NCBI GenBank assembly: GCA_046309815.1 | Contig: JBKCOJ010000008.1 | Span: 62,001 to 126,000, forward strand | Direction of reading: 5' to 3' | Origin: CAITNM01 sp021298215 | GTDB lineage: Bacteria > Pseudomonadota > Alphaproteobacteria > Paracaedibacterales > CAITNM01 | DNA: 64,000 bases | Part shown: piece by piece, positions 8,361 through 17,001 of the stretch | Position numbering within the stretch: the stretch's first letter is position 1 | How the letters are laid out: every line of letters starts with the position of its first letter | Made by a program: the position numbers and the translations under genes | The notes under the pieces: generated by a model | What the model was told of the DNA's origin: nothing | What the model saw: the letters and a program-made list of their open reading frames with translations, nothing else | Databases searched by the model: none

Positions 8361-9334
8361 TTCATTTTTAGGTGAAAGTAGTACTGGGCATGATGAATAA
8401 GATTCATTGGTAATAACATTAGTAATTTTTGCAGGTATACCAAAAAACCAGCAAATCCATAAGTTTGATAATTTCCTATTGATTCAAGATTTTTACGGAA
8501 AGGTTCTGAGCGAACATCAATACAAAAAACTAATTGAGCTTCTGGTGCGCTTTGTGGAGTGATGCTTTGTTTTGCTAAATTTTGAAGTAATTCAAGTCGG
8601 TAAGCATTTTCTGTCTCTTGGATTTTTTTTAGTAAGTTATTTTTTGTTTGAGATTTAGTGATTGCTTTTTTATGAAAACCTATCAAGTTCTTTGCTTCAG
8701 GCCACATTAAGATTGTTATAATAAGCCGCATGGCTAGATAATCCAATTGAGAGATAGGGTGACAGTGGATATCTAAGTCTGTCCATTCAGTTTGGTATTT
8801 TATATATCCGGCCCATCCAGGTAATGTGGTAAGCATGAGTGTCAGAAATTCAAGCACTTCTTCCTGTGCAATGCTTAGACATCGCAAGCACTCATTAACC
8901 GCATGTTCGGCATTTTCTGGTAGATTTTTAATCCATTCCTGTTTCTTATTGTTATTCTTATGCAAGTTTTTATCGTATAAGGCCAGTTTTTTCCATGCTA
9001 TATAAAAACCTTTGTTCCTAAGAGGCATTGTGATAGTTGCCTGCCCTTCATCCAGATAAACTTGTAACCACTTAATTGTTTCACGATTAATAGTTTCCAT
9101 TTCTTCGGGAATTTCGTCTTGTTGAAAATAAGCTGCCGCTGTTTCAAATGCTTTCTCGATGGGCAAATCTTCAAAACCTTTCAAAGGATTGACAGCGATC
9201 AGGTTCCTTAGTGGCCAGAAAGGAGCAATTTTTTTAAAACTCTCTATCACCATTTTAGGTATATTATTTATATGATTATCTTCTTTAACGTAATCATTGT
9301 TGTTTATTTTTTTGTGTTTCATATTCATACTCAC
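8357..9334 (-). CDS. dabA: DabA inorganic-carbon transporter subunit, N-terminal part (split by -1 frameshift)
   Basis: The first half of DabA (DUF2309). It begins in the dabB stop codon (ATGA overlap) and contains FWPLRNLIAVNPL near residue 40 and the first zinc-site motif CIDVRSEPFRKNLE, equivalent to the Cys and Asp ligands of characterised DabA. The frame is conserved up to YGFAGF at codon 297. The following 27 codons (LVYLQKLLML onwards) bear no resemblance to the family, whereas the -1 frame gives GIPAKI and CPVLLSP as expected. Without recoding it would be a 325-residue fragment lacking half the active site. Confidence 0.85.
   Translation of the reverse strand: MSMNMKHKKINNNDYVKEDNHINNIPKMVIESFKKIAPFWPLRNLIAVNPLKGFEDLPIEKAFETAAAYFQQDEIPEEMETINRETIKWLQVYLDEGQATITMPLRNKGFYIAWKKLALYDKNLHKNNNKKQEWIKNLPENAEHAVNECLRCLSIAQEEVLEFLTLMLTTLPGWAGYIKYQTEWTDLDIHCHPISQLDYLAMRLIITILMWPEAKNLIGFHKKAITKSQTKNNLLKKIQETENAYRLELLQNLAKQSITPQSAPEAQLVFCIDVRSEPFRKNLESIGNYQTYGFAGFLVYLQKLLMLLPMNLIHHAQYYFHLKMK
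8441..8447 (-). other. U UUU UUG slippery heptamer at the dabA frame break
   Basis: Read on the minus strand in the dabA frame, codons 296-298 are GGU UUU UUG, so bases 8447-8441 form a canonical X XXY YYZ slippery heptamer. A -1 slip here makes the next codon GGU and restores the conserved G-I-P sequence of DabA. The downstream RNA is AT-rich and I see no strong stem-loop. A six-base T-run also permits a one-base deletion or a sequencing error, which are the simpler alternatives. Confidence 0.6.
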
Positions 9335-10674
9335 GAGTACTTGTAATAGTTACGATGCGTTGTCACTGTATTAGGATGAGGCTGACTGGCATTAAGTGCC
9401 TTTACATAATATTTTAGGATTAATGAAGAAAAATTTTTTGTTCTTTGTCGATTTTTCAGTAGTAGTTGAAACAGCCAAGTTGCGGTTAATATAAATATTC
9501 CTAAGAGATGAATGCCGCTAAGTGGCTGAGGATGCATTAAATGCATTGGTTCTACTGCGGCACCAATTAATTTTACACTAAATCCGTAAATGAGGCTGAC
9601 GAGGAGTGTCGTTACCAATGTTAGAAAAAAGTCTTTTATGCTTACTCTTCGAATTATGGAGATAGCGAACTGGCTAGCCGTAAGTAATGATATTACCATT
9701 AATACAAGAGTCGTATCGTTTGCTAACCATGATTTGTCGCTAGAGTATCCAAAACCAATACTTCCGATTACTCCACATAACAATGAGCAACTAAAAATGA
9801 ATGGATTTATTGGAGCATTCAGCTCAAAGCGTTTCTCTTGTGCCGCGGATCCACTAGAAAGAAAAAGATAAGCTTTGAAAAGGCTGTGCCATAATAAATG
9901 AGTGATTGCCGCCGGAAATAATCCTAATCCACATTGAGCGAGCATGAATCCCATTTGTCCCATTGTTGAGCAAGCAAGCATTCTTTTTATGTCGCTTTGC
10001 ATTAATTTCCATAAAGTTCCTAAGAGAGACGTTGCAATCCCTATAATGAATATCGAGCTAAGTAGAGTTGAATGTTGCAAGTAAAAGGGAGAAAAGCGAA
10101 TTAAAATAACACCTCCTCCATTTACTAAACCAGCATGCATTATAGCGGAGACTGGCGTAGGTGAATTCAACGAGCTAATCAACCATCGGTGAAATGGCCA
10201 TATGCCTGATTGTGTCATAGCTCCTATTAATATCAATATCAAAGAGAATAGAGTGATATCGGATTGAGGATCTTGGTCCAATATGGCTTTTATACTTTTT
10301 TCTCCAGTTACTAAATAAAATATTGTAAATGCTATTCCGATGGATATTGTTCCTAACAAAAAGTTTTTTAAAGCAAGAATTCCTGAATTTTTTGCTGCCC
10401 TCCAGCTTGCCTTATGAATCATTAGGTTAGTCAGTAGTATGTTGTTAAAACACCATGAGAAAAAGAGGATTGCTAGATCATCCGTGCTTACCGTAATTGA
10501 TACGGAAAAAATAAGTAGAATGAGTTGAAGACAAAACGATTGGTATTTTTTATCGCCCTTCATGTATCTAGAGGAAAAACTAAAGACGCATAACCCAATA
10601 AAAATAACCAATCCAATCATAATCATTGCGAATGCATCTAAATTAGGATGAAAATCTAAAAATCGATGTATCAT
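9331..10674 (-). CDS. dabB: DabB, NuoL-like cation-conducting subunit of the DAB complex
   Basis: A 447-residue polytopic membrane protein of the NuoL/MrpA (proton-conducting antiporter) family. The core SGIWPFHRWLISSLNSPTPVSA-type motif spans about residues 170-190, followed by MHAGLVNGGGVILIRF and KLMQSDIKRMLACSTMGQMGFM, the signatures of this family. Lys and His residues in the helices are kept. Its position directly before dabA identifies it as DabB rather than a complex I subunit; no other nuo genes are present. It is thought to couple the ion gradient to CO2 hydration by DabA. First gene of the operon, its ATG is 103 bases from the divergent LysR gene. Confidence 0.88.
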   Translation of the reverse strand: MIHRFLDFHPNLDAFAMIMIGLVIFIGLCVFSFSSRYMKGDKKYQSFCLQLILLIFSVSITVSTDDLAILFFSWCFNNILLTNLMIHKASWRAAKNSGILALKNFLLGTISIGIAFTIFYLVTGEKSIKAILDQDPQSDITLFSLILILIGAMTQSGIWPFHRWLISSLNSPTPVSAIMHAGLVNGGGVILIRFSPFYLQHSTLLSSIFIIGIATSLLGTLWKLMQSDIKRMLACSTMGQMGFMLAQCGLGLFPAAITHLLWHSLFKAYLFLSSGSAAQEKRFELNAPINPFIFSCSLLCGVIGSIGFGYSSDKSWLANDTTLVLMVISLLTASQFAISIIRRVSIKDFFLTLVTTLLVSLIYGFSVKLIGAAVEPMHLMHPQPLSGIHLLGIFILTATWLFQLLLKNRQRTKNFSSLILKYYVKALNASQPHPNTVTTHRNYYKYS

Positions 10675-10714
10675 TGTGGTTCTTTCTTACAATGGTTTTT
10701 TGGTAGTTGATTTA

Positions 10715-10736
10715 TATTATCAATCCCAGCATAATA
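10715..10736. promoter_or_regulatory. Inverted repeat between dabB and the LysR gene, candidate operator
   Basis: TATTAT and ATAATA are separated by 10 bases, forming a perfect 6-bp dyad in the only intergenic space between the divergent dab operon and its LysR neighbour. LysR regulators usually bind dyads in such divergent promoters. The spacing is not the textbook T-N11-A, and the half-sites are pure A/T in an AT-rich genome, so it may be chance. Confidence 0.3.
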
Positions 10737-10777
10737 AGAAAAATTAATTTTTTTTATATTTTATATTAGAAAATCTA

Positions 10778-11620
10778 ATGAATATTGATACAGTTTTATT
10801 GCAATGTTTTATTGCTGTGGCAGAGACAGGGAGTTTTACAAAAGCAGCGGAGCGAGTAGGGCGGACTCAATCTGCTATTAGCCAGCAGATTAATAAGCTA
10901 GAGCTTATGCTGGGCAAGCATCTTTTGATACGAGGTAAAACTTTTGCTCTCACTACTGAAGGAGAAATTTTTCTTAGTTATGCTAGGCAGATTTTTTCTT
11001 TGCACAGAGAAGCTATGAGCAGGTTTAAGGAGCCGGACTTGGAAGGAGAAGTAAGTTTTGGTCTCCCTGAAAATTTTGCAAGTGTGTATCTTTCAGAAGT
11101 TTTAGCTGATTTCTCACGTTTTCAACCTCGTATTCTACTTAATATTGAGTGTGATTTGACGCTTAATCTTTTTGATAAGTTTAAAAGCAAAGAGCTGGAT
11201 ATTGTTTTGGTGAAAATGAATAGGCCTGAAGATTTTCCAAATGGTGTATATGTGTGGTCAGAGCCTTTGAGATGGGTTGGAGATTCCAGCTTAATATCTG
11301 AGGATAAACCTATTCCTTTGGTTTTATCTCCAAATCCTTGCGTTTATAGAGCATCAGCTATAAAAGCTTTGGAAGAAGCTGGTAGATCATGGCGTTTGGT
11401 TTTTTCTAGTACAAGTTATACGAGCACAGTTGCTTCTGTTAAAGCAGGAATGGGAATTACTGTGATGCCATATACTATGATTCCTAGTGGATTACAGACA
11501 GCAGAAGCAACTGTGCTTCCAAATCTGCCCGATACTCACGTTTCATTGCTTAAGCATAAAGCAGATAATCCTGCTATTAACACACTAGAAGAATTTGTGT
11601 TGAAAAAATTAAAACATTAA
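10778..11620 (+). CDS. LysR-family transcriptional regulator, divergent from the dab operon
   Basis: A 280-residue LysR-type regulator. The N-terminal winged helix-turn-helix covers about residues 4-62 (FIAVAETGSFTKAAERVGRTQSAISQQINKLE with the usual pattern). The rest is a periplasmic-binding-like effector domain, a little short for the family. Divergent from dabB and with no other close neighbour, it is the natural candidate to control the DAB genes, as CbbR-like regulators control carbon-uptake genes elsewhere. That assignment is inference; the effector is unknown. Confidence 0.9.
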   Translation: MNIDTVLLQCFIAVAETGSFTKAAERVGRTQSAISQQINKLELMLGKHLLIRGKTFALTTEGEIFLSYARQIFSLHREAMSRFKEPDLEGEVSFGLPENFASVYLSEVLADFSRFQPRILLNIECDLTLNLFDKFKSKELDIVLVKMNRPEDFPNGVYVWSEPLRWVGDSSLISEDKPIPLVLSPNPCVYRASAIKALEEAGRSWRLVFSSTSYTSTVASVKAGMGITVMPYTMIPSGLQTAEATVLPNLPDTHVSLLKHKADNPAINTLEEFVLKKLKH

Positions 11621-11758
11621 TTTCTTGTTGGGAAAACTGCATAAATGCAAGGAGATACAAAATTTAATTGTTTAAATGATAACTGTTTTGCTTGTTTCCA
11701 CTTCAGTTATAACGTGTTACATTTTTCCACAAAGTTATGGCAGTAATTAAGATAATAC

Positions 11759-12469
11759 TTAAAGTTCAAAGCCTGCTGCTTGCGCATCTTTGTAAAAAGT
11801 ATTCACGGTCTCCAGGCTGCACTCGAATAAATCCTTATTGTACGAATTAAGTTTGTTTAGGATATCTAAGGGAGCGGTGATGATATCACAGCCGGCTTCT
11901 TCCGCTTGAAAAATATTTAATGTTTCGCGTGTGCTTGCCCATAAAAGTTCGCAGCTTTGTTTGGTTTTTGTGATGTCTTTTGCTTGTTTCATAAGTGGCA
12001 TAGGATCGTGGCCAGTATCGGCGACGCGGCCGGCAAAAACAGAGACCACAGAAGGCACGCCGCTTTGCAGATATTGTACCACTTCTTTAACCTGATTTAG
12101 GGTAAAGATGGCGGTAACATTAAGCTTTACGCCTTTTTCAGAAAGTTCGTGAATAACTTTTGCCGTGGATTCACCTTTTGTATTGATTACAGGGATTTTG
12201 ACGTACACGTTGTTACCCCAAGAGGCAATTTTTAGGGCTTGTTCGATCATGCCGTGATGATCATCGGCAAAGACTTCAAACGAGATGGGTTTGTTTTGCA
12301 GGAGCTGTAGGCTCTTTTTGGCGAATTCTTTGTAGTTTGTGGCGCCCGATTTGCGCATCAAGGTTGGATTGGTAGTAAAGCCCTTTATCCAATCAAGTGC
12401 TGCCATTTTTTCAATAACGTCAAGATCAGCGCCATCGACATAGAGTTGTACGTTTAGGTTTGGGTGCAT
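11759..12469 (-). CDS. tal: Transaldolase (fructose-6-phosphate aldolase-like subfamily)
   Basis: A class I aldolase of the pentose phosphate pathway, 236 residues from the ATG at 12469. An upstream TTG at 12553 would add 28 residues with no match to the family. Schiff-base lysine is Lys91 in NVYVKIPV; Asp12, FTTNPTLM and the LNVTAIFT strand complete the active site. The segment SVFAGRVADTGHDP belongs to the short transaldolase subfamily rather than the long TalB type. The 138-base gap to the LysR gene shows nothing clear. Stands alone on the minus strand. Confidence 0.9.
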   Translation of the reverse strand: MHPNLNVQLYVDGADLDVIEKMAALDWIKGFTTNPTLMRKSGATNYKEFAKKSLQLLQNKPISFEVFADDHHGMIEQALKIASWGNNVYVKIPVINTKGESTAKVIHELSEKGVKLNVTAIFTLNQVKEVVQYLQSGVPSVVSVFAGRVADTGHDPMPLMKQAKDITKTKQSCELLWASTRETLNIFQAEEAGCDIITAPLDILNKLNSYNKDLFECSLETVNTFYKDAQAAGFEL

Positions 12470-12594
12470 TGGTTTTTTTAATTTTGTATATTGGTGATGA
12501 GCATAGCATGTAAGTTGAGGTTTTTGAAATTGGGTTGTTGCGTTGAAGGGCAATTCTTTGTATACGTTTTAGATTAGTTTTTTTAAATAAATAA

Positions 12595-13428
12595 ATGATT
12601 CATTTCAGATTTTTATTGATATTTAGTTTTGTTATCAGTTGGAATTCGGTGAATGCGGTTTTATTTAGTGATTTTTTAAGACCTGTTTCTATAGTAGCTC
12701 GTAAGGCGATAGACAGAGTAACACTCCCCTTTCCTTACAGTGAGGTTCCAAGCCCAACAACTCGCCAAGCTGCATTTGTTTATGAAAACTTTTATACTGT
12801 TTTAGAAGATGATGCTAAGAAAATAGGGAAGAAATACGCAATTGTTGGTACTTTACGACCCTGTTTTTTTGTTGGGCTTAGAAATGATAGAATAAGAAAA
12901 AGCGTGGTTTTTCACAAAGCTGCCTATAGCAGCTTAGATTCTTTGGTAGAAATTGCCAAAAAAGAACTTGCCATTGATGGTAAAGCGGAAAAATTTTTAA
13001 GGGGTTATATTTTTTCAAACCGTTACACTTTTTATAATTATTTTCCTATTGATGGCAAAAATACATGGAGAGATCTTCACCAAGGAAAAAGCCAAAAAGA
13101 AGAGATGGTGTTTATAAAAAATTTTTTGATATCTTCTTTCAATATATCAAAAGTAGAACGGTTGGAATGTCGAGTTTTCAAAAATTATTTAGGTCACTTA
13201 GCCTCTTTATCGGTCTTGGTTGATAGCACATTAGAATTAAGCAGCATTTGCCTTGATCGTGAAGAAATTTTTGGTAAATGCACTCGATTAGGTTTTGAAG
13301 AAGATGATGTGCTGGAAGAACGATATAAACGAGCCCAAGAATTACGCCAAATTTATTTTGACGATAAGCTTGCGCCTACATACAATAGCCTGCCATTCGA
13401 GCGAGCGCCTTTGCACTATTTTGAATAA
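12595..13428 (+). CDS. Hypothetical secreted protein
   Basis: A 277-residue protein that I do not recognise. It begins with a plausible signal peptide (MIHFRFLLIFSFVISWNSVNA), after which the chain is soluble and rich in aromatic and basic residues. There is no repeat, transmembrane segment or known catalytic motif. Codon use resembles neighbouring genes and the frame is long and uninterrupted, so it is likely real. No clear Shine-Dalgarno precedes the ATG. It sits alone between transaldolase and greA, convergent with greA. Export into the envelope or out of the cell is inferred from the leader only. Confidence 0.65.
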   Translation: MIHFRFLLIFSFVISWNSVNAVLFSDFLRPVSIVARKAIDRVTLPFPYSEVPSPTTRQAAFVYENFYTVLEDDAKKIGKKYAIVGTLRPCFFVGLRNDRIRKSVVFHKAAYSSLDSLVEIAKKELAIDGKAEKFLRGYIFSNRYTFYNYFPIDGKNTWRDLHQGKSQKEEMVFIKNFLISSFNISKVERLECRVFKNYLGHLASLSVLVDSTLELSSICLDREEIFGKCTRLGFEEDDVLEERYKRAQELRQIYFDDKLAPTYNSLPFERAPLHYFE

Positions 13429-13529
13429 AATTCCTGATGATTCTTTTATAAAGCTAACGGGCAATGGTAGGAGATTAAAAAAGGAGAGTCTGTTCCTGAT
13501 GGTACTGAATTTTTAAAGAATTAAGTTGG

Positions 13530-13548
13530 GAGAGGGTTTTTCCCTCTC
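13530..13548. terminator. Hairpin between convergent genes, possible terminator
   Basis: GAGAGGG and CCCTCTC form a 7-bp stem around a five-T loop, immediately past the greA stop and 100 bases past the secreted-protein gene. Neither strand has a good T-tract after the stem, so it is a weak intrinsic terminator at best. Confidence 0.4.
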
Positions 13549-13550
13549 AA

Positions 13551-14027
13551 TCAAATATATTCGATTTTCTTGATATCGTAGCCTTTGCCGCCACTTGGGG
13601 TAGAAACTTCTATCGACGTACCTACTTTTTTACCAATTAATGCACAAGCAAGGGGAGAGGTTACGGATAGTAATCCCTTTTTAATATCAGATTCATCGCT
13701 GCCAACGATTTGATAGATAACAACATCATCGCTATCGTCATCGTGCAAGGTAACAGTCGCACCGAATTTTACATAATCACCCGTAATTTTTGACGGGTCG
13801 ATAACGTCCGCGCGGCTTATTTTATCTTCCAGTTCCGAAATTCTACCTTCAATAAATCCTTGGCGTTCACGGGCTGCATGGTATTCAGCATTTTCAGAAA
13901 GATCTCCATGTTCACGTGCTTCTGCAATCGCTTTAATTACAGCCGGACGCTCAACACCTTTTAAATGACTTAATTCTTGCTCAAGGATAATATATCCTTG
14001 TCTTGTCATTGGTATCTTCTTTTCCAT
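13551..14027 (-). CDS. greA: Transcription elongation factor GreA
   Basis: Rescues backtracked RNA polymerase by stimulating transcript cleavage through the secondary channel. The ATG at 14027 gives 158 residues, the normal family length; a more upstream start is not needed. The N-terminal coiled coil spans about residues 10-75, and its tip carries the acidic pair Asp42 and Glu45 in HGDLSENAEY. The C-terminal FKBP-like domain ends in SPLACALIGKKVG and the TPSGGKGYDI motif. The gene is monocistronic here. Confidence 0.95.
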   Translation of the reverse strand: MEKKIPMTRQGYIILEQELSHLKGVERPAVIKAIAEAREHGDLSENAEYHAARERQGFIEGRISELEDKISRADVIDPSKITGDYVKFGATVTLHDDDSDDVVIYQIVGSDESDIKKGLLSVTSPLACALIGKKVGTSIEVSTPSGGKGYDIKKIEYI

Positions 14028-14153
14028 AACAACCCAAATTTTCCTTACATAGATTAACATTCTAGCAAAAGCTGCTAGCTCAATTAATTTATAAATCTTT
14101 CAAGCTCTCTATAAAAGCGATTTTTTGATAAAAATGCAACATTTATTTTGTTC

Positions 14154-16154
14154 TCAACGGCGCTTTACAAATGGTACCGGCTTTGTAATCCAATCAATGA
14201 CTTCATATTGTTGATTAGGGTCAAACAAAACAGCATAAATGGAGGCGTTTTCAAGTACTCTCTGAACATAATTACGTGTTTCCCCAAAAGGGATACTTTC
14301 AATCCAATTAAGCCAATCATTTGTTTCTCGTGGATCGCCGAAATCTTTTATCCAAGTTTTAACATTAGATTCTCCAGCGTTATAAGCAGCCAGGGTTAGT
14401 ACTAAGTAGCCTTGATATTTTTCAAGATGTTCAAGTAGATGTGCTGTGCCAAGGGTAACATTGACGCGTCTGTCGTGTATATCGCCAGAAACGCTAGGTA
14501 ATCCATAGCGTGGAGATAAGAGTTTCATGGCATTAGCTGTATGGTCCATCAATTGCATGAGGCCCTTTGCTTTGGCTGTGCTTACAGCTGTTTCATTGAA
14601 ATTACTTTCTTGGCGAATAATTGAGTGAGCAAAACTTTGAATAAGAGGAGGTAGTTTTGTGTAAATGCTTGTGCGTAGTTTTGCATCAAGCATAGGGTAG
14701 CCATATTTAGTAAGGACCATGCCTAGGTATTGAGCTTTTTTGGCGACAGCTGTACTTAAATAAGTACCACCAAGATGATGGGCAAATTCAGTGATGAGTA
14801 TTTCTTCTCCGGGTTCAGTAAGTTGTGCTCCAATAAAGGTCAAAAGCGTTATTTGAAGATCAACTGGTAAGTTCTCGCCGTAATCTTTTAGGCATTGTAT
14901 AAGAAAACGGTTATTGAATGTTTCTTTTGCTTGCTCAGAAACAGGAGGGGTTCTTTCTAGATCAATGGTTTCTGTTGATTCACCCATATTTTTTAAGCGA
15001 GAAATAGCAATCTGCCCATAAAATGTGGCTGGAAGAGCTGCTGCTTTTTTGTAATACTCAAGAGCTCGCCCTTTTTCCTTGATTGCTGTGAGGGCTTCAG
15101 CGGCCCAAAAGGCCATTCTTGATTTGCTAATAGGCATGCCAACGGTTCCATGTAGGATAATAAATCTATTAGCTGCGGATTCTTTTTTATTAAGTTTTGT
15201 AAGCTCAAGCCAACTCACGATCCATTCGGCATTTACAAACGATTCACCTTTTTTTAGGCAATGCTTGGAAATGAGCGAATGAGCTTTTTTCCAATTGCCT
15301 TCTTCCATCATGCGTCTGGCCAAAATATTGCGCTCATTCCACCAGCTTTCAGGGGTATCTGATTCAATTTTTCGACTAACAGACTCTAAAATTTTTATGG
15401 CTTCGTGGGTTTTATAGGACTTTCGAAAATAGCGAATAACATCAAATAAAGCGTTAGAATTATTTCGATGCTGAGCTAAAATCTTTTTTGCTGCTTGATC
15501 TGCTTCAGAAGTAGAATTCTTTTTGGCGATAATAGTTCCACGTTCTTCGGTATGGTCATATTTTTGAATACTGATGCGTAACTGGGCAATTTTTTTTGCC
15601 GGTGCATCGACGTATTGCATAAAATCTCGAGCAAGATCGAGTTTTCCTTGAGAAAGCAATGCATCTAGCTTTTTATTGAAATCGGCTTTTTTGAGGAAAG
15701 GTTTTGCTATTTGAATAAGTTCCTTTATTTCTTGTTTACTGAATTCAAGTTCAAGCCAATATCTGCGAATAATGTTGATTACATCGTCTTGTTTGCTAAG
15801 GGCTAATAATGCTTTTACGTAAGCAATGAGGCCTTTTCCGGTGATGATTGGGTTGAATTCAAAATATTCTATCGTTTTTTCTTGTGAATCTGTGTTGTTG
15901 TAAGCGGCTTCTTCAGCACGTTTTCTGATGTAATCCAAGGGAAATTTTCCGGCGAAGGCGTGAATGAACTTACGGTACTGTTTGAATGTTTCGGTAACGT
16001 TCGAATCTTGGTAGTTATGCCATGCTTTAATGGCTTCACGAGGCGACATATTCATATAATCCGGGTCCTGTGCAAATAACATAAAGCAGAAGATATTGGC
16101 TAATAGAAGTCTATAGGTTAAGGTATAGCCAGTTAATAAAATGAGTTTAGCCAT
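14154..16154 (-). CDS. slt: Soluble lytic murein transglycosylase (Slt70-like)
   Basis: Cleaves the glycan strand of peptidoglycan to 1,6-anhydromuropeptides in the periplasm. From the ATG at 16154 it is 666 residues with a signal peptide ending near LLANIFCFMLFA. A long alpha-superhelical U-domain with TPR-like helices fills residues 30-470. The catalytic SLT domain follows: Glu in SIIRQESNFNETAVS, then AKGLMQLMDHTA and LAAYNAGESNVKTW. A TTG at 16226 would extend it into dapA, but the signal peptide fits the ATG. Its ATG shares a CATG with the dapA ATG on the other strand, so both leaders are coding. Confidence 0.9.
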   Translation of the reverse strand: MAKLILLTGYTLTYRLLLANIFCFMLFAQDPDYMNMSPREAIKAWHNYQDSNVTETFKQYRKFIHAFAGKFPLDYIRKRAEEAAYNNTDSQEKTIEYFEFNPIITGKGLIAYVKALLALSKQDDVINIIRRYWLELEFSKQEIKELIQIAKPFLKKADFNKKLDALLSQGKLDLARDFMQYVDAPAKKIAQLRISIQKYDHTEERGTIIAKKNSTSEADQAAKKILAQHRNNSNALFDVIRYFRKSYKTHEAIKILESVSRKIESDTPESWWNERNILARRMMEEGNWKKAHSLISKHCLKKGESFVNAEWIVSWLELTKLNKKESAANRFIILHGTVGMPISKSRMAFWAAEALTAIKEKGRALEYYKKAAALPATFYGQIAISRLKNMGESTETIDLERTPPVSEQAKETFNNRFLIQCLKDYGENLPVDLQITLLTFIGAQLTEPGEEILITEFAHHLGGTYLSTAVAKKAQYLGMVLTKYGYPMLDAKLRTSIYTKLPPLIQSFAHSIIRQESNFNETAVSTAKAKGLMQLMDHTANAMKLLSPRYGLPSVSGDIHDRRVNVTLGTAHLLEHLEKYQGYLVLTLAAYNAGESNVKTWIKDFGDPRETNDWLNWIESIPFGETRNYVQRVLENASIYAVLFDPNQQYEVIDWITKPVPFVKRR

Positions 16155-17001
16155 GTTTAGAGGGTCGATCGTTGCTTTAGTGACTCCATTTAAAAACAAT
16201 AGCCTGGATGAGGAGGCACTTGTCAATCTGATTCATTGGCAGGGTGCATCGGGAACGAATGCGATTGTTGTTTGTGGGTCGACAGGAGAAGGCGCATTAC
16301 TTCATGTACAGGAACGCGAACGGCTTATTCAAATTGCTGTTAAAGAATCTGCGATTCCGGTTGTTGTGGGGTGTGGGGCGCCTTCTACATGGGCTGTTGT
16401 TGAGCAGGCCAAGCAAGCAAAACAATTAGGAGCGACTGGTTTATTAGTGGTAGCGCCTTATTACTGTAAAACGACGCAAGATGGCATGTATCAGCATTTT
16501 AAGGCAGTGCATGACGCGGTGGATTTACCAATACTGTTATATAATAATCCAGGGCGCACGGTGCAGGAAATTTCTGTAGAGACGGTACTGAAGTTGTTTG
16601 AGCTTGAGCGTGTGGTAGGCATTAAAGACTCTACCACTGACACTAGTAGAGCGGCCTTGATGCGTGCGTCGGCTAAAAAACAAGTATGCTTATTAAGTGG
16701 CGATGATCCATATGCAGCGGGATATTTGGGGCAAGGGGGCGACGGGATTATTTCTATCACGGCAAACATATTGCCTGAGAAGATGGCAGCGTTTGCCTAT
16801 GCTTGGCTAGATAAGGATCATAAAAAATTTCATGCTTTAAATAATGAGCTAATGCCTATTCATTATGCGATGTTTGCTGAGCCTAATCCAATTCCTGTTA
16901 AGGCGGCGATGGAGATGTTGGGCAAATGTTCGAGTGAGGTGCGAATGCCGTTGCTGCGAGCTTCAGCTGAGACGGTGGCGAAGCTGAAGAAGCTTTTGTA
17001 A
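16153..17001 (+). CDS. dapA: 4-hydroxy-tetrahydrodipicolinate synthase
   Basis: Condenses pyruvate with aspartate semialdehyde, the first committed step to diaminopimelate and lysine. I chose the ATG at 16153 (282 residues, MFRGSIVALVTPF) because it matches the normal N-terminus and has TGAG upstream; an in-frame ATG at 16141 adds four residues. Catalytic residues are visible: Thr-Gly-Glu in CGSTGEGALL, Tyr130 in LLYNNPGRT, and Schiff-base Lys158 in VGIKDST. The 3' end overlaps the first copy of a 23-bp tandem repeat. Peptidoglycan synthesis would need this gene along with PBP1A and Alr in the same window. Confidence 0.95.
   Translation: MFRGSIVALVTPFKNNSLDEEALVNLIHWQGASGTNAIVVCGSTGEGALLHVQERERLIQIAVKESAIPVVVGCGAPSTWAVVEQAKQAKQLGATGLLVVAPYYCKTTQDGMYQHFKAVHDAVDLPILLYNNPGRTVQEISVETVLKLFELERVVGIKDSTTDTSRAALMRASAKKQVCLLSGDDPYAAGYLGQGGDGIISITANILPEKMAAFAYAWLDKDHKKFHALNNELMPIHYAMFAEPNPIPVKAAMEMLGKCSSEVRMPLLRASAETVAKLKKLL

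Noticed and set aside
13295..13516. Extra 73-codon frame at the end of the secreted-protein gene
   Set aside because: It overlaps the longer gene in another frame, has no family match and no ribosome site.
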